DNA of 15,655 nt, from contig DATFMP010000094.1 of the NCBI GenBank assembly GCA_035266845.1, forward strand, positions 1 to 15,655, written 5' to 3'. Below the pieces are notes generated by a model that made no database searches, was not told the origin of the DNA, and saw nothing but the letters and a program-made list of their open reading frames with translations. Positions 8,820-15,655 of this stretch are shown in pieces (position 1 is the first letter of the stretch; every line of letters begins with the position of its first letter). The position numbers and the translations under genes were made by a program. This DNA comes from DATFMP01 sp035266845 (lineage in GTDB: Bacteria; SAR324; JACQKK01).

Positions 8820-9131
8820 ATGATCAAGGTCAGCGTCCTGTATCCGAACAAGTCCGGGGCCAAGTTCAACATGGACTACTACCTCAACAGCCACATGCCC
8901 ATGGTGGCGTCCAAGCTGGGCAGCGCCCTGAAGGGCTCGGCGGTGGAGGAAGGCATCGCCGGCGGTGCGCCGGGCTCACCCGCCACCTACGTGGCGATGG
9001 GGCACCTGCTCTTCGATTCGGTCGAAGCCTTCCAGGCGGCCTTCGGCCCGCACGCGTCGGCCATCATGGCGGACATTCCCAATTATACCGACCTGCAGCC
9101 CGTGCTTCAGATCAGCGAGGTCAGGAAGTAG
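8820..9131 (+). CDS. EthD-family small protein
   Basis: At 103 residues it has the size and features of EthD-type alpha+beta (dimeric ferredoxin-like) proteins: MIKVSVLYPNKSGAKFNMDYY start, the conserved HMPM segment at 30-33, an internal GHLLFDSVEAFQAAFGPH helix, and the closing PNYTDLQPVLQISEV strand. EthD was first seen with ether-degrading cytochrome P450 genes, and related proteins are small decarboxylases, isomerases or of unknown role. Here no P450 is near, so the reaction is not assigned. AAGGGG precedes the ATG by a suitable distance. A stem of 8 bp with a 20-base loop (8748-8755 with 8776-8783) lies in the leader. Confidence 0.85.
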   Translation: MIKVSVLYPNKSGAKFNMDYYLNSHMPMVASKLGSALKGSAVEEGIAGGAPGSPATYVAMGHLLFDSVEAFQAAFGPHASAIMADIPNYTDLQPVLQISEVRK

Positions 9132-9165
9132 CACTCGCCCCGCAGTCCGGGCCAGTTCCCCGCGC

Positions 9166-10551
9166 CTAAGGCGCCAGAGGCGCGCGGCCCAGTTCCTCGG
9201 CCAGGGCGTCCTCCAACTGCGGCAGACGCCAGGTGAAATCCGCCTCCTGAAGGCGCGTGGGCACCACGCGCTGTCCAGCCAGCAGGGCTTCACGGCCCAG
9301 TTGCCCCAGCACCATTCGGATCACCCCGGCCGGCACGCGCAGCACCGCCGGCCTCCGTAGCACGCGAGCCAACGAGCGCGTGAACTCCTGGTTGGTGGGA
9401 GCCTCCGGGGCCACGGCGTTGATGGGGCCTTCCCAGGTGGGCTCGTACAGCGCGCTGTGCAGCACGGTGAGCAGGTCTTCCAGCGCGATCCAGCTCATCC
9501 GTTGCTCCCCGCTGCCCAGCGGCCCGCCCAGGCCCAGCGCGAACAGCGGCGCCAGCTTGGGCACCACGCCGTCCTCCCCGGCTATGACGAGCCCCGTGCG
9601 CAACGGCACGGTACGGATGCCCGCCTGCCGCGCGGGCTCCGCGGAGGCCTCCCAGGCCTCGCACAGTTCCGCCAGGAAGCCCTCGCCGCGCGGCGCGGAC
9701 TCGTCCACTGGGGTCTCCCCGCTGTCTCCGTAGTAGCCGATGGCCGAGCTGACCACGAACACCCGCGGCTTGCGTTGCAGGTCGGCCAGGGTACGGGCCA
9801 GCAGAGAGGTGCTGCCCACGCGGCTGGCCCACAGTTCGTGCTTGCGCTGCTCGCTCCAGCGGCGCTCCGCCAGATTCGCGCCGCCCAGGTGCACGATGGC
9901 GTCCACGCCCTCCAGGGCGGCTGGGTCCAGCTCCCCGGCGGCGGGATTCCAGGCGATCTCGCCGGGGTCGCGCGGCGCCCGCCGCACGAGGCGTCGCACC
10001 GTGTGCCCGCCCGAGGTGAGGAAGGCGCAGAGGCGGCGGCCGACCAGCCCCGAGGCCCCGCTCACGACGACGGTCAGCGGAGGCTGGGCCGCGTAGCGCG
10101 CATGGCGCGCCAGGTCGTGCGCCGTGCGCGCGTGGCGCAGACGGAACACGGCTTCCAGCGAACGCAACACGGCCCCCGTGCCAAGCAGCGGCCCCAGCGG
10201 GGAGAGCGGCAGGCGGAAGTCCACCTCGTCTTCCAGCAGGCAGGCGAAGTCCCCGTGCGGGATGAAGCGATGCGTGTGCAACCAGGCTGCGAATGGCCCC
10301 CGCACCTGCTCGTCGGTGAAGAAGCGCCCAGGCTCCATCGGTCCGTGTCGCGCCTCCCAGCGTATCCGCAGCGGACCCGCGCGCAAGGAGAGGCGCAGCC
10401 GCGCACCAGGCTCCAGGCCCCCATCCCGGCTCAGCATGCGCACGTGTTGCCAGGGCGGCGCGAGGCGCTCGAAGGCGGCGGGGCGGGCATGCCAGGCGAA
10501 GGCCTCCGGGGCGGAGACAGGCAGCTCGCTGAGGCGGCGGAACACGGGCAT
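9166..10551 (-). CDS. SRPBCC domain fused to TIGR01777-family NAD(P)-dependent epimerase (YfcH-like)
   Basis: I choose ATG 10551 (461 aa), where GGAG lies eight bases upstream and MPVFRRLSELPVSAPEAF begins the domain; the frame continues to 10617 without domain signal. Residues 1-145 look like a SRPBCC/polyketide-cyclase-type lipid-binding domain. Residues about 158-461 are an extended short-chain dehydrogenase of the TIGR01777 group: nucleotide-binding SGASGLVGRRL near 161, AIVHLGGANLAERRW, the family signature SSAIGYYGDSG near 268, and RMSWIALEDLL. Substrate is unknown even for well-studied members. The gene is divergent from the TudS-like gene with about 120 bases between them. In many proteobacteria this family occurs near photolyase, DUF523/DUF1722 and light- or stress-induced genes, which fits the next gene here. 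Confidence 0.9.
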   Translation of the reverse strand: MPVFRRLSELPVSAPEAFAWHARPAAFERLAPPWQHVRMLSRDGGLEPGARLRLSLRAGPLRIRWEARHGPMEPGRFFTDEQVRGPFAAWLHTHRFIPHGDFACLLEDEVDFRLPLSPLGPLLGTGAVLRSLEAVFRLRHARTAHDLARHARYAAQPPLTVVVSGASGLVGRRLCAFLTSGGHTVRRLVRRAPRDPGEIAWNPAAGELDPAALEGVDAIVHLGGANLAERRWSEQRKHELWASRVGSTSLLARTLADLQRKPRVFVVSSAIGYYGDSGETPVDESAPRGEGFLAELCEAWEASAEPARQAGIRTVPLRTGLVIAGEDGVVPKLAPLFALGLGGPLGSGEQRMSWIALEDLLTVLHSALYEPTWEGPINAVAPEAPTNQEFTRSLARVLRRPAVLRVPAGVIRMVLGQLGREALLAGQRVVPTRLQEADFTWRLPQLEDALAEELGRAPLAP

Positions 10552-10668
10552 GAAACGAACTCCGGCTGCAGCCAGGGTGGTACCGGCGGGCGTCCCGGCC
10601 GCGATTGCCGGTGCCACCCCGCGTGGGCATACTGAGTTTCACGGAACATCGCATTGATCCGTCCTTCC

Positions 10669-10673
10669 AAGGA
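10669..10673 (+). promoter_or_regulatory. Ribosome binding site that argues for a GTG start at 10679
   Basis: AAGGA at 10669-10673 touches the ATG at 10673, leaving no spacing, but stands five bases before an in-frame GTG at 10679. That spacing is normal, so GTG 10679 may be the real start of the TudS-like gene. Confidence 0.45.
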
Positions 10674-11653
10674 TGACCGTGCCTCCCGACTGGATGCAAC
10701 CCCACGCTCCCATCCGCGTCGGCATCAGCAGCTGCCTGCTGGGCCAGGAAGTGCGCTGGGACGGCAACCACAGCCGCGATGCCTACGTCAACGGCACGTT
10801 GGCGGCCTGCTTCGAGTTCGTGCCGGTGTGCCCGGAGCTGGCGGTGGGGCTGGGCGTGCCGCGCCCGCCGATCAGGCTCGTCAGCGTCGGCAGTGGTTTA
10901 CCCCGCGCCCTGGGTGTGCGCGATGCGGCGCTCGACCCCTCGGAGGCGTTGCGCGCGTACGGCCGACGCATGGCCGTGGAGCTAAACGACCTGAGCGGCT
11001 ATATCCTCAAGCGCGGCTCGCCGAGTTGCGGAATGGAGCGCGTGAAGGTCTATCGGCCGACAGGGGGCACGCCGGCCTTGCGGGGCGTGGGGCTGTATGC
11101 CGAGGAGTTGCTGGCCGCGCGACCAGAACTGCCGGTGGAGGAGGAAGGGCGCCTGGGCGACCCCGTGCTGCGGGAGAACTTCATCGAGCGCGTCTACGCC
11201 TATCACCGCTGGCGCGCGCTGCTGGCCGCCGGCCTCACCCCGGCGCGGCTTGTGGCGTTTCACAACCGCCACAAGCTGGCCCTGATGGCTCATGGCGCCG
11301 AGCCTGCGCGGCGCCTGGGGCGGCTGGTGGCCGAGGCGGGCACGGGGCGCTTGTCGGAGCTGGGGCCGGCCTACGGGCGGGCGTTCATGGAGGTGCTGCG
11401 CCGCAAGGCCACCCGGCGCACGCACACCAACGTGCTGCAGCACCTGCAGGGCTACCTCAAGCGCGTTCTGGACGCGGAGGACAAGGCCGAGTTGGGCGAG
11501 ATGATCGAGGCCTACCGCACAGGGCAGGTGCCGCTGATCGTCCCCGTGACCCTGCTCAATCACCACTTCCGGCGTCACCCTCACCCCTACGTGGCGGGAC
11601 AGACCTACCTGCAGCCGCACCCGCGGGAGCTGATGCTGCGCAACGGCATCTGA
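10673..11653 (+). CDS. TudS-like DUF523 domain fused to DUF1722 (YbgA-like)
   Basis: Residues 12-150 are DUF523, whose studied members (TudS) are [4Fe-4S] enzymes that remove sulfur from thiouracil. The three expected cluster cysteines are Cys21 in SSCLLGQEVRWDG, Cys53 in VPVCPELAVGLG and Cys119 in RGSPSCGM. Residues about 195-315 are DUF1722, with LVAFHNRHKLALMAHG and HTNVLQHLQGYLK; in E. coli this domain is YbgA, encoded beside the photolyase phrB. The combination suggests RNA/nucleobase sulfur metabolism or light-damage response, but activity of the fused form is inferred. The start may be ATG 10673 or, better spaced from AAGGA, GTG 10679; an in-frame stop at 10655 excludes a longer version. 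It converges with the Crp/Fnr gene, with nine bases between the two genes. Confidence 0.9.
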   Translation: MTVPPDWMQPHAPIRVGISSCLLGQEVRWDGNHSRDAYVNGTLAACFEFVPVCPELAVGLGVPRPPIRLVSVGSGLPRALGVRDAALDPSEALRAYGRRMAVELNDLSGYILKRGSPSCGMERVKVYRPTGGTPALRGVGLYAEELLAARPELPVEEEGRLGDPVLRENFIERVYAYHRWRALLAAGLTPARLVAFHNRHKLALMAHGAEPARRLGRLVAEAGTGRLSELGPAYGRAFMEVLRRKATRRTHTNVLQHLQGYLKRVLDAEDKAELGEMIEAYRTGQVPLIVPVTLLNHHFRRHPHPYVAGQTYLQPHPRELMLRNGI

Positions 11654-11662
11654 ATCGGCGGA

Positions 11663-12385
11663 TCAGCCGGTTTCGCCGGCCTCGGCGCGCAGGCGCTCCA
11701 GTGCCGACACGATCACCGTGCCGTTCTCGTAGCGCAGCAGGCCATCCGATTGCAGGGCTGCGAAGGCGCGCACGATGGTCTCCCGACGAGCCCCGAGCAG
11801 CTCGGCCAGTATCTGCTGGGTCATGGGCAACTCCATCACCTGGTGCTCTCCGGGCTCGTGCCGCGCGCAGTAGGGCAACAGGGTGAGCACCAGGTGGGCA
11901 AGGCGCTGGCGCACGGTGAGCGCAGTGCGCCGCAGGTAGGCCTCATGTGCCTGCTTCAGGTCGCGCGCCATCCGCTCCAGGAAGGCCAGTCCCAGCGGGG
12001 GGTGCCGGGCCACCAAGGTGTCCACCACGCTGCCGTCCACGAAACAGATCACGCTGTCGGTGAGCGTCTCGGCGCTGGCCTCTATCTCCTGCCCGGCGAA
12101 GCACTCGGCGGCGCCAAGGGTCTGCGCCGGGTGCGTCAGTTGCACCAGCACGGAATTGCCGTGGGAATCGCTGTGGCGCACGGCGACCACGCCCCGGTGC
12201 ATGCAGTACAGCCCGCGGGTCGGCTCACCCGCCTCGAACACCGCGGACCCGGCCGCATAGCGGCGTGTCTGCTTGGCGCGGTCCACCCGTGCCTGGGCTT
12301 CATCTCCCAGCACGCGCCACTCCGCCCCGTGCCGCGTCGGGCACGTGAAGCAGGAAAGGCCGGATGGAGTGCGCGAGCCGGGCAT
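11663..12385 (-). CDS. Crp/Fnr-family transcription regulator with N-terminal CxxC
   Basis: The 240 residues have the usual layout: a cNMP-type beta-roll at about 25-145 (AAGSAVFEAGEPTRGLYCMHRG), a long dimer helix at about 130-165, and a winged helix with MTQQILAELLGARRETIVRAFAAL near 187-210. The N-terminus carries SCFTCPTR (Cys12, Cys15), a pair found in several Fnr-like groups; further cysteines are 61, 95 and 114. E. coli Fnr uses three N-terminal cysteines plus one internal for its cluster, so iron-sulfur binding here is possible but not shown. The canonical CRP cAMP contacts (GE..L....RSA) are absent at the expected place, where GAAECFAGQEIEASAE stands instead, so cAMP is unlikely. No strong Shine-Dalgarno precedes ATG 12385. 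Targets are unknown; a redox- or light-linked role fits its neighbours. Confidence 0.88.
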   Translation of the reverse strand: MPGSRTPSGLSCFTCPTRHGAEWRVLGDEAQARVDRAKQTRRYAAGSAVFEAGEPTRGLYCMHRGVVAVRHSDSHGNSVLVQLTHPAQTLGAAECFAGQEIEASAETLTDSVICFVDGSVVDTLVARHPPLGLAFLERMARDLKQAHEAYLRRTALTVRQRLAHLVLTLLPYCARHEPGEHQVMELPMTQQILAELLGARRETIVRAFAALQSDGLLRYENGTVIVSALERLRAEAGETG

Positions 12386-12581
12386 GGCGGCACCGGGCAG
12401 GTCAATCCGAGGCGCTGGGCCTCGTGCCGCGAGCCAGGGGGCCTGCCGGCGGGTCGCGCCCTGGCCGGGTAAATCTGGACGTGCGTCCCGCCTGTAGAGT
12501 TACCAGTTTACGGCAAGCGTCCTTTTGTGACAACGTGACCCGGCGAGGTGCGTGCGAACACGCTGACGATTTTAGTGGATT
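12386..12581. other. Intergenic region between Crp/Fnr and cold-shock genes
   Basis: No gene is apparent in this part of the 324-base gap, which must hold the Crp/Fnr promoter. The only notable sequence is TTTTGTGACAACGTGACC near 12522-12540, which contains two TGTGA/GTGAC-like halves and might be an autoregulatory site for the Crp/Fnr protein. The match is imperfect in spacing and symmetry, so it is only suggestive. Confidence 0.3.
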
Positions 12582-12610
12582 TTGCCCGGGGTCGCTGATA
12601 GACTTATATT
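12582..12610 (+). promoter_or_regulatory. Sigma-70 promoter of cold-shock gene
   Basis: TTGCCC (12582-12587), a 17-base spacer and TATATT (12605-12610) match the consensus boxes at four and five of six positions. Transcription would begin near 12617, giving a leader of roughly 90 bases, in keeping with the longish leaders of cold-shock genes. The leader contains a small stem, GTGCC 12656-12660 with GGCAC 12673-12677. Confidence 0.6.
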
Positions 12611-12709
12611 CTCACCAGAGCCATATCCGCGCCCATTACAATTCCGTAAAGAGCAGTGCCCGGAGGTCCTGAGGCACAAAAGGATGGTTCTTGAGACTGA
12701 AGGGTACCA

Positions 12710-12910
12710 ATGACTGGAAAAGTGAAGTGGTTTAACGAAGCCAAAGGCTTCGGTTTCATTACGCCGGATGACGGGGGCAAGGATCTGTTCTGCCATCAGT
12801 CGGAAATCCAGATGGAAGGCTTCCGCACCCTGGCCGAAGGCCAGGCGGTGGAGTTCTCCGTGGAACAGGGGCCGAAAGGTCCTGCGGCGAAGGGCGTGCG
12901 CCCTCTGTAG
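12710..12910 (+). CDS. Cold-shock domain protein (CspA family)
   Basis: The 66-residue protein is a single five-stranded OB-fold cold-shock domain that binds single-stranded RNA and DNA and melts RNA structure. RNP1 is KGFGFI (12-17), preceded by GKVKWFNEA, and the second motif is DLFCHQSEI (25-33), where most family members have VFVH-F/Y; Cys28 and Gln30 are departures. The C-terminal half, EGFRTLAEGQAVEFSVEQGPKGPAAKGV, is standard. AAGGG precedes the ATG at good distance. It is a monocistronic unit with its own promoter, leader and terminator. Whether it is cold-induced or constitutive cannot be judged from sequence. Confidence 0.97.
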   Translation: MTGKVKWFNEAKGFGFITPDDGGKDLFCHQSEIQMEGFRTLAEGQAVEFSVEQGPKGPAAKGVRPL

Positions 12911-12927
12911 TAAGCGCGGTAGGCTCG

Positions 12928-12966
12928 AAAAGCCCCGGCATGGCGCCGCCATGCCGGGGCTTTTTT
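12928..12966 (+). terminator. Strong Rho-independent terminator of cold-shock gene
   Basis: AGCCCCGGCATGGC (12931-12944) pairs perfectly with 12948-12961 across a three-base loop and is followed by a run of T to 12966. A flanking AAA on the left makes it usable from either strand. Confidence 0.95.
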
Positions 12967-13135
12967 CGTTCGTGCGCTGGGTGGGGGGCCAGGGCGGGGG
13001 TCTCGCGCTCATTCCCAAGCGCCTGGGGCGCACAGACCTGCATGTGCGCCGCCGTGGTGGAGACGCAAGGGAGCCGATGCACCGCAGCGCCGCTCCAGCA
13101 GGGTATCTGGTTGCCTATCGGCCTCCATCATCCTG
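12967..13135. other. Intergenic region without recognised gene
   Basis: This stretch follows the cold-shock terminator and precedes the lipoprotein promoter. Open frames here look like chance GC-rich frames with no domain signal. A 7-bp stem is visible, GCGCACA with TGTGCGC around an eight-base loop at about 13028-13049. The segment from about 13070 to 13125 has GACGCAA and GGTATCTGGTTGCC in an order loosely like c-di-GMP-I riboswitches, but key parts are missing and I do not call one. Confidence 0.4.
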
Positions 13136-13164
13136 TAGACAATCCGGCGTGACCGCCATACGAT
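13136..13164 (+). promoter_or_regulatory. Probable sigma-70-like promoter of lipoprotein gene
   Basis: TAGACA (13136-13141), 17 bases, TACGAT (13159-13164). Each box matches consensus at four to five of six positions. The transcript would have a leader of about 170 bases, with a stem GGCGCA 13175-13180 / TGCGCC 13190-13195 close to its 5' end. Confidence 0.45.
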
Positions 13165-13342
13165 AGTGTCCTTCGGCGCAGGTCCTAAATGCGCCGCTCA
13201 GGGGGAGACGGACGCAGGTCGCGTGGAGCCTTCCATGCCCGCCGCGGTATTCCGATTTGTGCTGAACCGAGGGATGGGTCCTTAGCGGATCCGGGCGCGA
13301 CTTCGTCCCGCAGCCAAGTGCCAGCCAAAAAGGAGGCAAGCC

Positions 13343-15655
13343 ATGGCATCGGGAACCCGACTGTACCGCGCGGTGCTGGCCTGCACCGCGGTGTTTCTGC
13401 TGGCCGCCTGCGGAGGCGGCGGGGCAGGCAGTGGCGGCGCAGGGGACAATTCGACGGTCTATGCCGGCGACCCGATCGCACCCGGCGCAGAGTGTGCGTT
13501 TGGCGGGGTGCGCATCTACTACGGCATCGACGAGAACGGCAACGGCCAACTGGACACGGACGAGCGGGACGGCTACGAGGTCGTCTGCAACGGCGCCGGC
13601 TCGAGCGCCAATCCGATTACCCCGCCTGCCGGCCCGGCTGCGCAGTACACGATGAAGCTGGCCGGCGGCAGCGGGTTGGGCGGTGACGGCGTCGAAATTG
13701 GGTATGGCTCCGGCGGCGCGGGTGGCGACCTCGGCATCAACCTGAACAGCAGCGGGACGGGCCATATCAAGCTGTTCGCGACCGGCCAGGCCGATGCCTC
13801 GTTCGAAGTCCCGGCCACGGTGCCGACCTACCTCGGCCCCCTCACGACGTATCAGCTCACCGTGGCACCGGGCGCAACGCGCCGGGTGGAGTCCTACGCC
13901 ACAGCGGCGGGCCATCCCACCATCGGTGCGTACGAAATCCACACGCACCAGAATGATTACAGCGGCACGATCTACGTGGCCAACACTGCGGGTAACGGCG
14001 ACTGGGGTCCGGTGACTGGCATATCGGTGGGCGCCGGCGGAACGCTGACGTTCGCGCTGGGCTACTACGGATATGATATCTACGTTACCGTGGCCAATGA
14101 CATCCGCAACGAGGGCACGATCACGGTGGATAAGCTGGCGGGTGACCCCTTGTCCAGCGGCAACTTGTACATCCAGTGCGATACCTTCTATGGAGCGCCG
14201 GGCTCGCAGATCCTCCTCAACGGCGTGACGGACGACACCGGCGCTGCTGGGTATGGCGGCTATCTCTCCATTGACGCCTACAGCTACTCGCTGGGCATCT
14301 CGCCGGGCCAGGGAGCGATCTACAACCGTGGGCTGATCGACACCTCCGGCGCGGACGGTACCAACGACAACAGTGGGGGCAACGGCGGTGCCGTCTGGCT
14401 ACAGGCCAATCTCGCGCTGCTGAATACAGGGCTGATCGACACTTCCGGGGGCGACAGCGCAACCAGCTATGCCGGCAGCGGTGCGCCGATCGTGATGGAT
14501 GGCTACTACGACAGCACCTACTACGCTCACGTGTTCAACTCGGGCGTGCTGGATAGCCACGGTGGCAACGGTTTTCAGGGTGGCGGCGATTCCGGCTATG
14601 TGGAAATCATCTCCCGAGGCGACCTGCGCAACTCCGGCGACATCCTGGGCTACGGCGGCAACGGCACCTCCAACGGCGGCGCGAGTGGCGGCGATTCCGG
14701 CTATGCCGGCGAGGGCTACAGCGACTTCCGGTTCACCGCTTATGGCGGGAGCATCGTCAACTCCGGCGATATCCTCATCCACGGCGGCAGCGGGTCCAGT
14801 GAGGGCTGGGGTGGCACTGCACGGTCGCTGTCCTTCCAGACCAACGGCGACAGTGATCTGTGGGACAACCTGCCGGCCGGCAGCATTGTCGTATCGGGCA
14901 ACATCGACACCTCCGGCGGGGCCAGCCTCCCCAATCCCGAGGATGCCAGCGGCTATACCCTGGACGGCGGAGACGCAGGCTCGGTGTACCTGGAGGTCGA
15001 TGGCTCGGGTGCGCCCAACGGGCAGGACATCCAGTTGCTCGGCTACAGCAGCATCAGCCTGAACGGCGGAGGAGGTGGGGAGTATGGAGGCACCTCCGGC
15101 AGCCTCTACGCGGGAAATCACATTGCGACGGTGAACACCGCCAGCGGGGCGGATACCGTCTACGGCCCGGCCGGGGGCGTCTATAACTACGTTTCCGTGA
15201 AGGCCAGGGGCGGCAAGGGCGGCACGTTCGACAACACCTATACCGGAGGTGCCGGGGGAGCGTTCGAGCTGAGCGTGGACGCCGATCACCCATCCCTCGC
15301 ACCGTGGCAGATCGCCGCCAATTACGCGGCGGTGGATCTCACCGGTGGCGATGCCTACGCCGGTGGGAACAGCGGAGCCGTCGCGATCATCGCGGCCAGC
15401 GGTGCGCAGAACCACGGCAGCCTGACGCTGAATCCGGGCCTGAGCCTTTACGACGGCGCGGGGCACGGGAGCGGCACGGTCTTTCGCACGCCAGGGGTCT
15501 ATATCCTCTCGGCGCTCGGCCCGGCCATCAACACGGCCACCATCACGGCCAAGGGGGGCGCTACCGCGTATCAGGGCAACGGCAGCCCGGGGAACACGGT
15601 GCAGATATCCGGCACGCTCGCCGTGCACTCCGGGCCACTCATCTCGGTGCGGGGC
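13343..15655 (+). CDS. Large Gly-rich repetitive surface lipoprotein, 3' end outside window
   Basis: The frame is open for 771 codons to the right edge. AAGGAGG (13330-13336) six bases before ATG 13343 fixes the start. A type II signal peptide ends in the lipobox LLAAC, with Cys23 lipidated and Gly24 next, so outer-membrane sorting is expected. After a Gly linker, residues 50-84 form a small module: Cys51, a calcium-loop-like DENGNGQLDTDE (63-74) and Cys82 in VCNG, probably a disulfide-closed domain common behind lipoprotein signals. Residues 110-320 are Gly/Tyr/Thr-rich beta-type sequence. From residue 328 degenerate repeats of the form N-S/T-G-x-I-D-T-S-G-G begin at 328, 361, 399, 430, 473 and about 517, spaced 31-44 residues and continuing less clearly to the edge, which suggests a parallel beta-helix or similar solenoid. 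Function unknown; adhesion or surface display is inference. No antisense or accessory gene is recognised here. Confidence 0.85.
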   Translation, partial: MASGTRLYRAVLACTAVFLLAACGGGGAGSGGAGDNSTVYAGDPIAPGAECAFGGVRIYYGIDENGNGQLDTDERDGYEVVCNGAGSSANPITPPAGPAAQYTMKLAGGSGLGGDGVEIGYGSGGAGGDLGINLNSSGTGHIKLFATGQADASFEVPATVPTYLGPLTTYQLTVAPGATRRVESYATAAGHPTIGAYEIHTHQNDYSGTIYVANTAGNGDWGPVTGISVGAGGTLTFALGYYGYDIYVTVANDIRNEGTITVDKLAGDPLSSGNLYIQCDTFYGAPGSQILLNGVTDDTGAAGYGGYLSIDAYSYSLGISPGQGAIYNRGLIDTSGADGTNDNSGGNGGAVWLQANLALLNTGLIDTSGGDSATSYAGSGAPIVMDGYYDSTYYAHVFNSGVLDSHGGNGFQGGGDSGYVEIISRGDLRNSGDILGYGGNGTSNGGASGGDSGYAGEGYSDFRFTAYGGSIVNSGDILIHGGSGSSEGWGGTARSLSFQTNGDSDLWDNLPAGSIVVSGNIDTSGGASLPNPEDASGYTLDGGDAGSVYLEVDGSGAPNGQDIQLLGYSSISLNGGGGGEYGGTSGSLYAGNHIATVNTASGADTVYGPAGGVYNYVSVKARGGKGGTFDNTYTGGAGGAFELSVDADHPSLAPWQIAANYAAVDLTGGDAYAGGNSGAVAIIAASGAQNHGSLTLNPGLSLYDGAGHGSGTVFRTPGVYILSALGPAINTATITAKGGATAYQGNGSPGNTVQISGTLAVHSGPLISVRG
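14324..14925 (+). repeat. Degenerate NSG-IDTSGG amino-acid repeats in the lipoprotein
   Basis: Six copies are recognisable in protein: NRGLIDTSGA (from 14324), NTGLIDTSGG (14423), NSGVLDSHGG (14537), NSGDILGYGG (14630), NSGDILIHGG (14759) and VSGNIDTSGG (about 14891). Spacing varies from 31 to 44 residues, and the DNA has diverged, so this is an old protein repeat rather than a recent DNA duplication. Confidence 0.7.

Noticed and set aside
10655..10660. TGATCC as the -35 box of an ECF (RpoE/ChrR-type) light-stress promoter for the TudS-like gene
   Set aside because: The -10 would fall after the likely start codons, and no matching -10 sequence is present.
13050..13125. c-di-GMP-I (GEMM) riboswitch
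   Set aside because: GACGCAA and a GGTA...GTTGCC-like segment occur at about the right distance, but the GGCAAACC segment and the GNRA tetraloop stem expected before GACGCAA are not there. An Infernal scan with RF01051 would settle it.
14399..15628. Minus-strand open frame of 409 codons across the lipoprotein gene
   Set aside because: It is Ala/Gly/Val-rich without motifs and lies fully antisense to a frame with signal peptide, strong RBS and protein repeats. It is a shadow caused by codon bias.

Overview
This is a high-GC (roughly two-thirds G+C by eye) bacterial chromosomal segment. Gene density, strong Shine-Dalgarno sites, a Gram-negative lipoprotein signal, a LexA-like phage-type repressor and a Crp/Fnr regulator point to a proteobacterium. 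A halophilic or alkaliphilic gammaproteobacterium of the Ectothiorhodospiraceae/Chromatiales kind is my best guess, but it rests on protein flavour only. No rRNA, tRNA, CRISPR array or insertion sequence is visible.

Layout. (1) 1-1866, minus: the 5' part of a large gene fusing a family-4-type glycosyltransferase to a SAM methyltransferase; it runs off the left edge. (2) 1938-3297: a divergent pair, a small Cys-rich protein of unknown function (minus) and a HTH-S24 phage-type repressor (plus). They are separated by an AT-richer region with three TACAAA half-sites, the likely operators. (3) 3298-3497: an unusual chain of four to five hairpins ending in a strong terminator. (4) 3568-6342: a DapA-superfamily aldolase/lyase converging on a glycoside hydrolase family 15 enzyme. 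(5) 6491-7792, minus: a three-domain regulator (degenerate receiver, RsbW-like ATPase, cyclic-nucleotide-binding domain). (6) 8025-9131: a small methyltransferase and an EthD-like protein. (7) 9166-12385: a SRPBCC-TIGR01777 epimerase (minus), a TudS-like DUF523/DUF1722 protein (plus) and a Crp/Fnr-type regulator (minus), a set often found near photolyase genes elsewhere. (8) 12582-12966: a cold-shock protein gene with promoter, leader and textbook terminator. (9) 13136 to the right edge: promoter, leader and the first 771 codons of a Gly-rich, probably beta-helical surface lipoprotein.

Most of the window looks like single genes and small divergent or convergent pairs rather than long operons. 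The parts least explained by known families are the hairpin chain at 3298-3497, the Cys-rich protein with its repressor partner and TACAAA sites, the fused regulator whose receiver has lost its phosphorylation residues, and the repetitive lipoprotein. I see no complete, clearly new multi-gene system.
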